Positions 1-7,360 of a stretch of 12,447 nucleotides of DNA are shown in pieces. The stretch lies in NCBI GenBank assembly GCA_016932895.1, contig JAFGCA010000138.1, positions 1-12,447 of the forward strand, written 5' to 3'. Each line of letters starts with the position of its first letter. Positions within the stretch are counted from its first letter, which is position 1. The stretch is from Sedimentisphaerales bacterium (GTDB lineage Bacteria; Planctomycetota; Phycisphaerae; Sedimentisphaerales; SG8-4). Both the position numbers and the translations under genes were made by a program. The notes under the pieces are model-generated. The model did not search any database and was not told the origin of the DNA. It was given only the letters and a program-made list of their open reading frames with translations.

Positions 1-761
1 CCTTCCGGTCTTATGGAAAGCTGCTGAAGCTGCGCGGCCAGACGCAAAACGCACAGGCGTTCGAAGACAGGGCCCGCGCGGTCAGCCGTTTCATTGAGGA
101 GCACTTCTGGGACGAGGCCAACGAGCGTTTCAACGAACTCCTGCTCACCGACGGCTGCTACGTCACCGGCGGCGGCATGCAGACCTACCTCCTGTACAAC
201 AACGCCCTGACGTCCCTCGACAAAATCGACAAGACCCTGCAGTCCATCCTTAGGCGTCCGCGCATCAACATCGAAATCGCCTGCCACTACCCCGAGATCT
301 TCTTCCGCTACGGCGTCCCCGACGAGGCCTGCCGGAGACTGCTGCAACTCAGCAGCCCGCAGACGCAGCGGCGGTCCTACCCGGAGGTTTCCTTCGCCCT
401 GATCGGCGCGGTCGTCAACGGCCTGATGGGAATCGACCCGGCCGAGGGCGAAGCGACGGTCGCCACGCGATCCCGTCTGCCCCAAACGCTTTCCTGGGCG
501 CAGATCGCTCACCTCCCTGTGCACGAGCGTTCAATCGACGTGCGCCACAAGGGAACAACCGAGACCATCCTGGCCAATCGTTCGGATAAGCCCGTAACGT
601 GGATCGCGCAGTTTGAAGCCCAAAAGGGACGACTCCTCGCCGACGGCGAACCCGTGCCCGCCAACACCGCCACAGACGTCCTCGGCCGTACCTTCCTCCA
701 AACCCGACTGACCGTCGAGCCAGACACGAAGAGAACCGTCCGATACACGCCGTCACCGTGA
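1..761 (+). CDS. Six-hairpin glycosidase-like protein, C-terminal part (5' end outside window)
   Basis: The frame that opens at base 3 has no stop until TGA at 759-761, so this is the 3' end of a gene starting left of the window (about 252 codons visible). The ATG at 177 is internal: coherent protein precedes it, including RFIEEHFWDEANERF. The helical repeats up to about base 440 (HYPEIFFRYGVPDEACRRLL, then SFALIGAVVNGLMGI) resemble the last hairpins of an (alpha/alpha)6 barrel, as in GH78 alpha-L-rhamnosidases and related families. A beta-rich tail follows (LPQTLSWAQIAHLPV, then TVEPDTKRTVRYTP), which matches the beta-sandwich that closes such enzymes. Probable role is glycan hydrolysis, but the catalytic residues lie outside the window. 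The exact family cannot be fixed; GH78-like is a guess. Coding status is secure, function moderately so. Confidence 0.8.
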   Translation, partial: FRSYGKLLKLRGQTQNAQAFEDRARAVSRFIEEHFWDEANERFNELLLTDGCYVTGGGMQTYLLYNNALTSLDKIDKTLQSILRRPRINIEIACHYPEIFFRYGVPDEACRRLLQLSSPQTQRRSYPEVSFALIGAVVNGLMGIDPAEGEATVATRSRLPQTLSWAQIAHLPVHERSIDVRHKGTTETILANRSDKPVTWIAQFEAQKGRLLADGEPVPANTATDVLGRTFLQTRLTVEPDTKRTVRYTPSP

Positions 762-868
762 CTATCACCCACGGCCTTGCGACGGGCTTTTTGTACCTCT
801 TGAGCGCTGCCACCGAAACGGGTATCCTGCTCGGATTGACCCGTAATGTTCTTCGGGAGGCTTCGATT

Positions 869-1831
869 GTGAGAGATCTTCGCGTCGCTTCGGTCCAGTT
901 CGAGCATGCCGCCGGCGACAAGCAGGCGAATCTGGCCACGATCGAGAGCTTCGTCATACGCGCCGCGGCCGACGGCGTGCAGTTGATTGTTTTTCCCGAA
1001 TGCTGCATCACGGGCTATTGGTTCCTGCGAAACCTGGCTCGGGCCGATCTGGAAGCTCTGGCAGAGCCCGTTTTCGACGGCCCCTCGTCCCGGGCATTGA
1101 TGGTGCTGGCGCAGCAATATGAGATGACCATCGGCGCGGGATTGGTGGAAATCGCCGATGACGGCCGCATGTACAACACCTACGTGGTAGCGATGCCCGA
1201 CGGGCAGTTCCGGCGGCACCGCAAGATTCACTGCTTCATCAGCGAGCATTTGTCCAGCGGATCGGAGTTTACCGTGTTCGACACGCCGCAGGGCTGCCGC
1301 ACGGCCGTGCTGACCTGCTACGACAACAACCTGGGCGAGAACGTCCGCATCGTCGCCCTGCAAGGGGCCGAGGTGCTCCTGGCCCCGCACCAGACCGGGG
1401 GCTGCGTGACGCCCAGCCCGTACTGCATGGGACTGATCGACAGACCGCTGTGGGACAACCGCAAAACCGACCCGCAGGCCATCGAAGCAGAGTTCAAGGG
1501 GCCCAAGGGCAGGCAATGGCTGATGACCTGGCTGCCGGCGCGGGCGCACGACAACGGGCTGTTCCTTCTCTTCAGCAACGGCGTCGGAGTCGACGGGGAA
1601 GAGATCAGGACGGGCAACGCCACGATCCTGGACCCCTATGGCCGCGTGCTCGCAGAGACCTGGAACGCCGGCGACGATATGGTCGTCGCCGATCTGGATG
1701 CAGCCTTGCGCGAGAATTGCACGGGCGTGCGCTGGATCAAAACGCGCCGCCCCGAGCTGTACCGGCCGCTGACGGTCCCCACGGGAAGGGAGCGGGACCT
1801 CCGATCCGTCCGCTTCGGCCGGGACGGGTAG
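869..1831 (+). CDS. Carbon-nitrogen hydrolase (nitrilase superfamily)
   Basis: A 320-residue protein with the expected length and layout of a single-domain nitrilase-fold amidase. The Glu-Lys-Cys triad is visible: E44 in LIVFPECCITGYW, K119 in RRHRKIHCF and C150 in AVLTCYDNNLGENVR. Family members hydrolyse the C-N bond of amides, carbamoyl compounds or nitriles in the cytoplasm; the substrate here is not predictable. I choose the GTG at 869 because GGGAGG (855-860) lies 8 nt upstream and the beta-strand DLRVASVQF typical of the family N-terminus follows at once. The frame stays open upstream to 758, but those 37 residues are not family-like. It lies 107 bp after the glycosidase-like gene on the same strand and converges on the beta-helix gene. 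No signal peptide is seen. Confidence 0.92.
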   Translation: MRDLRVASVQFEHAAGDKQANLATIESFVIRAAADGVQLIVFPECCITGYWFLRNLARADLEALAEPVFDGPSSRALMVLAQQYEMTIGAGLVEIADDGRMYNTYVVAMPDGQFRRHRKIHCFISEHLSSGSEFTVFDTPQGCRTAVLTCYDNNLGENVRIVALQGAEVLLAPHQTGGCVTPSPYCMGLIDRPLWDNRKTDPQAIEAEFKGPKGRQWLMTWLPARAHDNGLFLLFSNGVGVDGEEIRTGNATILDPYGRVLAETWNAGDDMVVADLDAALRENCTGVRWIKTRRPELYRPLTVPTGRERDLRSVRFGRDG

Positions 1832-1877
1832 AAGAGCGAAGCGTATCTCGTGTAACGCCCGCCTCACAAATCGCAGG

Positions 1878-1937
1878 GTGGGCCCTTTACCCACGCGGAA
1901 ACCGACACCTGCACAAACGCGTGGGTCAAGAACCCAC
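1878..1937. repeat. REP-like double hairpin in a convergent intergenic gap
   Basis: Two small hairpins flank a larger inverted repeat. Hairpin one pairs GTGGG (1878-1882) with CCCAC (1890-1894). Hairpin two pairs GTGGGT (1921-1926) with ACCCAC (1932-1937) around a 5-nt loop. The outer pair is a perfect 9-bp inverted repeat, ACCCACGCG (1889-1897) with CGCGTGGGT (1918-1926), 20 nt apart. The structures compete, as in BIME/REP elements. It sits between the stops of the convergent nitrilase and beta-helix genes, so it may limit transcription in both directions, although there is no U-tract. I see no second copy in this window. Confidence 0.55.
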
Positions 1938-1959
1938 TCTACAGGCCCGATGTGCGATG

Positions 1960-4446
1960 CTACTCCAGCTTCATCCGCAATTCTCTTTCGACCGCGTTGA
2001 AGACGGTGACCGGGACGGTCTGACCCTTATGCTCGCTCGTCAGCCGGCGCAGATCGGCGAGCGAATCCACGGGACTGCCGGCGATTTTCAGGAGCACGTC
2101 CCCTGGCTGGAATCCGCGCTGGGCCGCGGCGCTGCCGGCCGGGACGGCGACGAAGAGAACGCCGCGCTCGTCCCCCAGACCGGCCGCCGATTTCTCGGCC
2201 TCGCCCGTGAGGTTCTTGACGGTCGCTCCCAGCCACACGGAGCGCGCTGCACTGAGCGCGGATGCGTCTGCCGGCTGCGTCGGTGCCGCTTTGAACCGGC
2301 GCGGCTCTTGCGCCGCTTCGCGCTGGAAGGCGGGCTTGCGCACGCCGAACCGGTCCATGGGGAAGTTCTCGAATCCCAGCTTCAGCGCGGGCGAGTCCGG
2401 CCTGACGCGGTAATCGCCGTCATCGGCAGCGACGAACAGGGGATCGGCAAAGACCGAATGCGCGTCGAATCCCTTCTCTTGCCACTGCTCCAGCGACATG
2501 GGCTCGCCCACACCGGTGATGGTCGGCCTTCCCTCTTTGCAGAAGAACAGGTTGTAATCGAATTCCCTGGCGTAGGCGGGGTTGGCACGAATGAACTGAT
2601 ACGGCTTGTCACTGACGAAGATGTTCCTCGCGATCACGTCGTCACAGGCCGGCATCCAGATGTGAAAGCCGCCGAACCCGTTGACAATAATGTTGTTCTC
2701 GACGAGCCGGAAGAACCCTTCCCGCAGTTTCACCCCCATCCCCAGGCAAAGATTGTTATAGACGCGGTAGTTGGAGGAGCCGTCGTCCAGGTCGATTCCC
2801 CATGAATGGCCGCCCGGATGGGCGAAGCGATTGTTGCGGATGTGGGTGACCCTCCGGTTATCGAGCCGGCAGCGCTCTTTGGCGAAGGGCTCGATGTCCC
2901 GACCTCCGTTGTACGACGTCTTCCACCAGCGGTCCCGGCCCCAGCTATTGAACGGCCCGTGGTCGCCGCTCTCGCGGACGGTGTTGAATGCGTCGTTGAA
3001 CTCGATGACGTGTCCGCCCCAGCAACCGTCGTTGATGCAGATCGCCGCCCGCGGACACTGATAGATCGTGTTGTGACTGACGGAGATCTCTGCCGACATC
3101 GAAAGGACGACGCCGGCGACCTGCTTGCCCACGAAGCCGATGTGGTGTATGAGATTGTCGTCAATCCGACAGTCACCCGGATAGTTGGCGGTCTTGGGTC
3201 CCGGTGTCAGATCGATCTGGTCCTGCGGGATCGTGTTGCCGTACTCGATCGCGCCGCTGCGCACAGCGCCGTAATCTCCCACCGCGCACAGACCGCTCTC
3301 GCCTAATCGCGTGAAGCGACATCCGGCGACGTCCACGCGCCGGTTGTAGCGACTGAGGAAGACACCGTTGCCGCCCAGGTCCTCGAAGAAACAGTCCCGG
3401 ACGCTACAATCCTCGACGCCTTCGAAGCGGACCGCACCGAGCCGTGCGATGGACCAATCCCCGCGCAACAGCCGCTCGTACGGCTCCATGAAGACCCGCC
3501 TGGTGTGCTTGAATGCGAAACCCTCGAAACGGATGTGTCTGACGGGCTCGGCGGTTGTGCCTTTGACGACGAAAAGCTCTCGGAGCCCGGCGCCGATGAT
3601 GTCCGCCCGCGACAAATCGATTCCCGGTTCGGGCTTGACGTACAGCCTGTGCTTTGGCTTGTCGAAGTACCATTCGCCCGGGACATCCAGCTCCTCGAAG
3701 ATATTCTCGACGAACAGATATTTCTTGTGATACCCGCCGCGGAAGACCGGGTCGAACCCGCCGCCGCGATTCTCCTGCCATCCCCCCTGCAGCGCGAGCT
3801 TGCCGTCCGCGTCGGCGCCGACGATGCGGTAGTGCTTGCTGCCCCACATCGAAGCGTGCAGGGCGTGCATGTACCCGCCGGCCGGAGAAGCCCATGTCTT
3901 CACCCGCGCCGGCGCGATGGCATCGCCGGAAGTGCCGCCGAAAAAACGGGCACTGGAATCGAAGTTGGGATAGCGGGCCATGTGCTGGCGTTTGCCGGCG
4001 ACGAAGAGCTGATCGATCTCTGCGACACCTTCCGGGACGTCAGCGACCATGACACCGTCCCGGTAGGACCGCCATTGCAGAGACAGTCGGAAGCCGCCGC
4101 TGATGATGGGACGTTCGTCTTCGCAGGCCCGATAGACAATCGGTGTCGCCGGCGTTCCGGAATCCGCGGCCGTGAATTCGACCGGGCGTTGGAGAAAGTA
4201 AACCCCTCCGCGCAGGATAACGTGAATGGGCCCCGCGGCCTCTTTTCGCATGGTACGCACATGCTCGCGTGCCCGTTCGATCGTGGCAAAGGGCCGGGCT
4301 TTCGTACCGGGATGGCTATCGTCACCGCCGGGCGCGACGTAGCACGTTCTGGGCGAAGCTGAATCGTGCCGGGCGGCGAAAGTAACGACTGTCCCAAGGC
4401 AAAGAACGCCGGCAAACGTGACGGCCAATCGTAATACGGTCTTCAT
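1960..4446 (-). CDS. Secreted right-handed beta-helix protein (GH141-like) with C-terminal PDZ domain
   Basis: An 828-residue protein. Residues 1 to about 25 form a signal peptide (MKTVLRLAVTFAGVLCLG, then VTFAA). The motif YVAPGGDDSHPGTKARPFAT (36-55), followed by HVILRGGVYFL (75-85) and PIISGG (113-118), is the classic start of pectin-lyase-fold beta-helix glycosidases and lyases, including GH141-type enzymes. Successive rungs follow (RIDDNLIHHIG, ISVSHNTIYQC, RNNRFAHPGG). Residues 738-828 form a PDZ domain with GVLFVAVPAGSAAAQRGFQPGD as its core. A Pro/Ala linker separates the two. Likely role is polysaccharide cleavage outside the cytoplasm, with the PDZ tail binding a peptide or partner. 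Start supported by GGAG (4454-4457) 7 nt upstream. It follows the CBM9-like gene by 40 nt and is probably cotranscribed. The exact CAZy family is uncertain. Confidence 0.9.
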   Translation of the reverse strand: MKTVLRLAVTFAGVLCLGTVVTFAARHDSASPRTCYVAPGGDDSHPGTKARPFATIERAREHVRTMRKEAAGPIHVILRGGVYFLQRPVEFTAADSGTPATPIVYRACEDERPIISGGFRLSLQWRSYRDGVMVADVPEGVAEIDQLFVAGKRQHMARYPNFDSSARFFGGTSGDAIAPARVKTWASPAGGYMHALHASMWGSKHYRIVGADADGKLALQGGWQENRGGGFDPVFRGGYHKKYLFVENIFEELDVPGEWYFDKPKHRLYVKPEPGIDLSRADIIGAGLRELFVVKGTTAEPVRHIRFEGFAFKHTRRVFMEPYERLLRGDWSIARLGAVRFEGVEDCSVRDCFFEDLGGNGVFLSRYNRRVDVAGCRFTRLGESGLCAVGDYGAVRSGAIEYGNTIPQDQIDLTPGPKTANYPGDCRIDDNLIHHIGFVGKQVAGVVLSMSAEISVSHNTIYQCPRAAICINDGCWGGHVIEFNDAFNTVRESGDHGPFNSWGRDRWWKTSYNGGRDIEPFAKERCRLDNRRVTHIRNNRFAHPGGHSWGIDLDDGSSNYRVYNNLCLGMGVKLREGFFRLVENNIIVNGFGGFHIWMPACDDVIARNIFVSDKPYQFIRANPAYAREFDYNLFFCKEGRPTITGVGEPMSLEQWQEKGFDAHSVFADPLFVAADDGDYRVRPDSPALKLGFENFPMDRFGVRKPAFQREAAQEPRRFKAAPTQPADASALSAARSVWLGATVKNLTGEAEKSAAGLGDERGVLFVAVPAGSAAAQRGFQPGDVLLKIAGSPVDSLADLRRLTSEHKGQTVPVTVFNAVERELRMKLE

Positions 4447-4486
4447 TTGTCATCTCCAGAGAATCGTATGGAAACGGCGGCGATGC

Positions 4487-5317
4487 TCAGACCTGTAGGG
4501 TCTCTTCGGAAAAGTGGACGCAGGTGAAGCACTCGGGGATGTGCGAGTCGTACACACCGTGCTTGTTGAAAGACCAGCCGACCGAGGGATCGGTTGCCCT
4601 GCCGTTGTACTGCAGCGCCTCGAAGCGAGAGAAATCCATGCGCCAGATATCGCCGTCTTTCGGAGGCAGCGCCCGGCCCTGGGCCAGCGCGGCCATCCCC
4701 TTCCACGGGAAGGCCAGCTCGACCGTCCAGCCCTTGTCGATGCGCGCGCTATCATTCAGAGCGCCGTCGACGTGGACGGCCGCCTGGAGCCCGGGAAAGT
4801 CCCAATCCATGAAGGCCCAGCGCCGCCCGCGCGGGTGCTTCCTGTAGCGCATCCCGTCCTGGAAACCGCCGAGCACGTCCACCGTGCGCGTCAGCAGATC
4901 GAATTCGGGCCGGTCAAACTCGCCGCCCTTCTTGTATGCGTCCTGCCAGATGTAGAACACCTCGTAGACGGTCCCGCGCGCGTTGATCTGAAACTCGTAA
5001 TAGCAATCGGGGCCCGCGATGAAAACCTCCACGTCGTTTTCGAAATACACGGGCGAGTCACGCTTGGTAAACCGGGCCTGAACGTTGGGCTCCTCAATCC
5101 AAAAGGCGACGTACAGATTCTCATCGTCCCACAGCGCCGCCATCCGCGTATCCAGGAATCCGGGCACGCCTGTGACCATATCCACAAAGCGAGGCGACTT
5201 CTCCGCCCGCTCCCAGCAGGCCTCGGAAAGCCTCCCGTCCACTACGATTTTCCCCGCCGTCCGCCGACACGTATAATGCCCCACGTCGGCCTCCTCGCAG
5301 CCGTATCGCTCACTCAT
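4487..5317 (-). CDS. Carbohydrate-binding family 9-like protein
   Basis: A 276-residue protein. The pattern IVVDGRLSEACWERAEK (24-40), then ALWDDENLYVAFWIEEPNVQ (61-80), FENDVEVFI (92-100) and YYEFQINARGTVYE (106-119) matches the CBM9-like fold (DG..e..W..A, yDd.nLYva, D.ve.f, Y.f.in..g). CBM9 modules bind reducing ends of polysaccharides; many planctomycete proteins consist of this module alone and their ligand is unknown. No signal peptide is apparent, so either it is cytoplasmic or the true export signal is missing. The ATG at 5317 is preceded by GAGGTG with about 6 nt spacing. It lies just upstream of the beta-helix gene (40-nt gap), which suggests a pair working on the same glycan. TGA stop at 4487-4489. 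Confidence 0.87.
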   Translation of the reverse strand: MSERYGCEEADVGHYTCRRTAGKIVVDGRLSEACWERAEKSPRFVDMVTGVPGFLDTRMAALWDDENLYVAFWIEEPNVQARFTKRDSPVYFENDVEVFIAGPDCYYEFQINARGTVYEVFYIWQDAYKKGGEFDRPEFDLLTRTVDVLGGFQDGMRYRKHPRGRRWAFMDWDFPGLQAAVHVDGALNDSARIDKGWTVELAFPWKGMAALAQGRALPPKDGDIWRMDFSRFEALQYNGRATDPSVGWSFNKHGVYDSHIPECFTCVHFSEETLQV

Positions 5318-5352
5318 TCACGCACCTCTTATCCTCTTCCGCCCGCCATATG

Positions 5353-5406
5353 TCAGATCATCCATCCGACCAGAAGTCCAATGATGCCGACAACACGCTT
5401 TCTCAT
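5353..5406 (-). CDS. Possible 17-residue hydrophobic small protein
   Basis: ATG at 5406 and TGA at 5353-5355 enclose a 17-residue frame, MRKRVVGIIGLLVGWMI: three basic residues near the N-terminus followed by a hydrophobic stretch with GxxG-like spacing, as in very small membrane proteins. AAGGGG lies 8 nt upstream of the start, a usable but not ideal ribosome-binding site. It stands 35 nt before the CBM9-like start, so it might be a small membrane peptide or a leader coupled to that gene. I do not recognise a family. Chance is a real alternative at this length. Confidence 0.35.
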   Translation of the reverse strand: MRKRVVGIIGLLVGWMI

Positions 5407-5578
5407 TTCTGAGTCCCCTTTCGACTTGCGAATTCAACGGAGAATCCTGCTGAAACGCATCCCCACAACCACACCTGCGCAGCAAATACACTCAACGCGT
5501 TGCCGGGCTGTGCATGCTGCGACTCGCTCATTCATCTGGCCAAACCGTGGGACGGATTGTCATTGTTGCCCTCGGGCG

Positions 5579-5764
5579 TCACGGCCTGCCGGTGACCAGG
5601 CCGCCGATGAAGAAGGCGAAACCCAACACGCGGTCACAGTGAGGACAGGAGTACATGATCTCCTTCTTGATCGTCCCCTCGACGTCTTTCTCGACTTCGT
5701 TCCGTTCGTTTCGGTGCGTCGAGTGCAAGGTGACTTCCTGCTCGCAATGCGGGCACTTTGCCAT
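5579..5764 (-). CDS. Small zinc-ribbon protein with C-terminal hydrophobic tail
   Basis: A 61-residue protein with two CPHC knuckles: C4/C7 near the start and C40/C43 after a charged linker (about residues 17-35). This is the four-cysteine arrangement of a zinc ribbon. The tail VLGFAFFIGGLVTGRP is hydrophobic and glycine-rich, too short for a confident transmembrane helix but possibly membrane-associating. Zinc ribbons of this size commonly bind nucleic acid or protein partners; the function here is unknown. AAAGGAA about 8 nt upstream of the ATG supports the start. It begins 41 nt after the TAG that ends the extended upstream gene (179 nt after that gene's UGA), so it is likely on the same transcript. 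Confidence 0.82.
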   Translation of the reverse strand: MAKCPHCEQEVTLHSTHRNERNEVEKDVEGTIKKEIMYSCPHCDRVLGFAFFIGGLVTGRP

Positions 5765-5805
5765 CGCACGTATTCCTTTCTTCGCAACGTTGGTTGCCGG
5801 TGGGG

Positions 5806-7302
5806 CTATTTGGGGCCGACGGTGACCCTTTTTGAACCGGTAATGGTGCCGTACAGATCCCCGGTTTCAAACTTCACGGTGACGGTGAAGGTTTGCTCTT
5901 TTTCGCTTTGCGGTACTCGCCACGAGTACCCACAGGTACCGCCTCAGCCGAAGGGCATTTTGCCCTCGGCCACGGTCTCTCCGGCCGCATCGGCAATCTT
6001 GATCACCGGGTCGATGGACTCGTACCGCTGATATTCGATCCCGCCAGACAGTCTGAGAGGCTCGCCGACCTTTCGGGTCGTATCCTCCAGCCCGCTGAGC
6101 ATCAGGTTCGTGGCGGAATCAACCATTACGGCCTTGATCTGGACCTCCTGGCCCGGCTCCAGGCGTTCGGACAGTTCCGGCGTCTGGAAAACCACGTCGG
6201 GCTTCTGGTCCAATTTGAAGACGCACGGCTGCCCCTCTCGCACGTGCAACCCCAACACTACGGGCGGCGACTTCTCCCGGGGCTCCGGAATCTTGGCGCG
6301 AATGCCGGCCCGAAGGTTGCCCAGTAGAACGGAGAGGAAATAGGGCCGGTAATCACCGACCGGGATGCTGAGCCTCGAACCTTCTTTCGAGCACTTGGCG
6401 ACATCGATGATGATGCCCTCGCCCTGAAACCACCCGCGGTCGATCTTGGCCGGCGTGCCGCTGCTCGAGCGGACCTCCAACGTCCCGAAAGCGCCGTCGT
6501 AGGCCCGCACCGTGACCTTGTCACCGGCGGGCGTGGGGAAAATCCGGTAGAGCGTGCCGTCCACCTCGGGCCAGTCGCTCAGGACGCCCAGGCCGGTCCG
6601 CTGGTTGTCGAGGTACAAGCCCGTAGACGGATGGTCGTACCGGCCGGTGACGACCGACGTCTGGGCCAGAATGACGTCCATTTCCTTCGATCCAAGAGTG
6701 ATCTTGCCCCGACGGGCGGTAGGAACGACGAAGAAGAGGATCTGGCGCGAGCCTGCGTTGAGCACCCGCGGCCAGACCGTCAGCGGCGGCAACGTCTCAT
6801 TGTCCGCGCCGACCAGCCGGACGTCTGCGGACTCAAACACCATTTCTTGTGGCCCGCCCCGGCCCGCCTCAAATCCTTCGGGCAGGTCCTCAGCGGGCTT
6901 CAAGACACGATCGTTGCTCAGATCGAAATCATGGTTGGCATCGAAGTAAAGCCGGTCATATCCGCTCCCGGCGCCGCCCGATTCGTCCAGAACGAAACAG
7001 TAGATCTGACCCGAGTTGAAGTCGAGCATGTCCATCGCGAACGGCACGCTGCCGTAGACGGGTTTGGCAGACTTCAGCGAGGGGTAGGCCTTCACGCGCT
7101 CGTCGGGCTCGTCACCGCAGTCGCGAGCGTACTGGCCGCTGCGAAGCATGTACTGCAACGGCCCCTCCACTTCAAAGACCGAGAATTCCTCGAGCTCGAA
7201 CTGCCGGGCCGATTCGTCCGCCGCTGCCAACGGAGCCGTTAGAAACCATCCCGCCAATCCAACCAGTATCAGACGTGTGAGAGAAAACCGGACAGTCTTC
7301 AT
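5806..7302 (-). CDS. Secreted protein with in-frame UGA; candidate selenoprotein
   Basis: From ATG 7302 the frame runs 452 codons to UGA (5944-5946), then 45 more sense codons to TAG (5806-5808); with the UGA decoded the product is 498 residues. Start: GGGAGG lies 7 nt upstream; the in-frame ATG at 7317 would place that SD inside the gene. Residues 1-28 form a signal peptide (LTAPLAAA|DES). D121-D131 (DANHDFDLSND) matches a D-x-N-x-D-x-D calcium loop. The C-terminus reads IADAAGETVAEGKMPFG, then the UGA, then GGTCGYSWRVP and strand-like FTVTVKFETGDLYGTI, so the UGA falls inside what looks like one beta-sandwich. A residue at 453 plus C457 would make a U/C-x3-C pair. Function unknown; redox chemistry is inference. 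If UGA stops, the CDS ends at 5944. The family is not recognised. Confidence 0.7.
5912..5930 (-). promoter_or_regulatory. SECIS-like hairpin downstream of in-frame UGA
   Basis: On the minus strand GGTACTCG pairs perfectly with CGAGTACC around a 3-nt loop, UGG. The stem begins 13 nt, and the loop 21 nt, after the UGA at 5944-5946. Bacterial SECIS elements are stem-loops inside the coding region immediately after the UGA, with a G near the start of a small apical loop and (from memory of published search rules) a UGA-to-loop distance of roughly 16-37 nt. An alternative 7-bp pairing (GCGGTAC with GTACCGC) competes with it. No U-tract follows, which argues against a terminator. Whether SelB would bind it cannot be told from sequence. 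Confidence 0.55.
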
Positions 7303-7360
7303 GAGTCGTCCTCCCAAATCGATTTTCCGCGAGCCCCGCCGGTGGCCCGGCGAACCCCTT

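Noticed and set aside
509..1894. 461-residue minus-strand frame opposite the nitrilase gene
   Set aside because: Lies antisense to a gene with a clear catalytic triad and good ribosome-binding site; Arg/Pro/His-rich shadow of GC-rich codons.
1450..2805. 451-residue plus-strand frame spanning the convergent gap
   Set aside because: Overlaps the nitrilase gene out of frame and the beta-helix gene antisense; no family features and no ribosome-binding site.
5912..5930. The hairpin after the UGA as an intrinsic terminator
   Set aside because: No U-tract follows on the minus strand (the next bases are GCAAAGCGAAAAAG), and coding-like sequence continues through it.
4514..6031. 505-residue plus-strand frame
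   Set aside because: Antisense to the CBM9-like, zinc-ribbon and UGA-containing genes, all of which have recognisable motifs and ribosome-binding sites.
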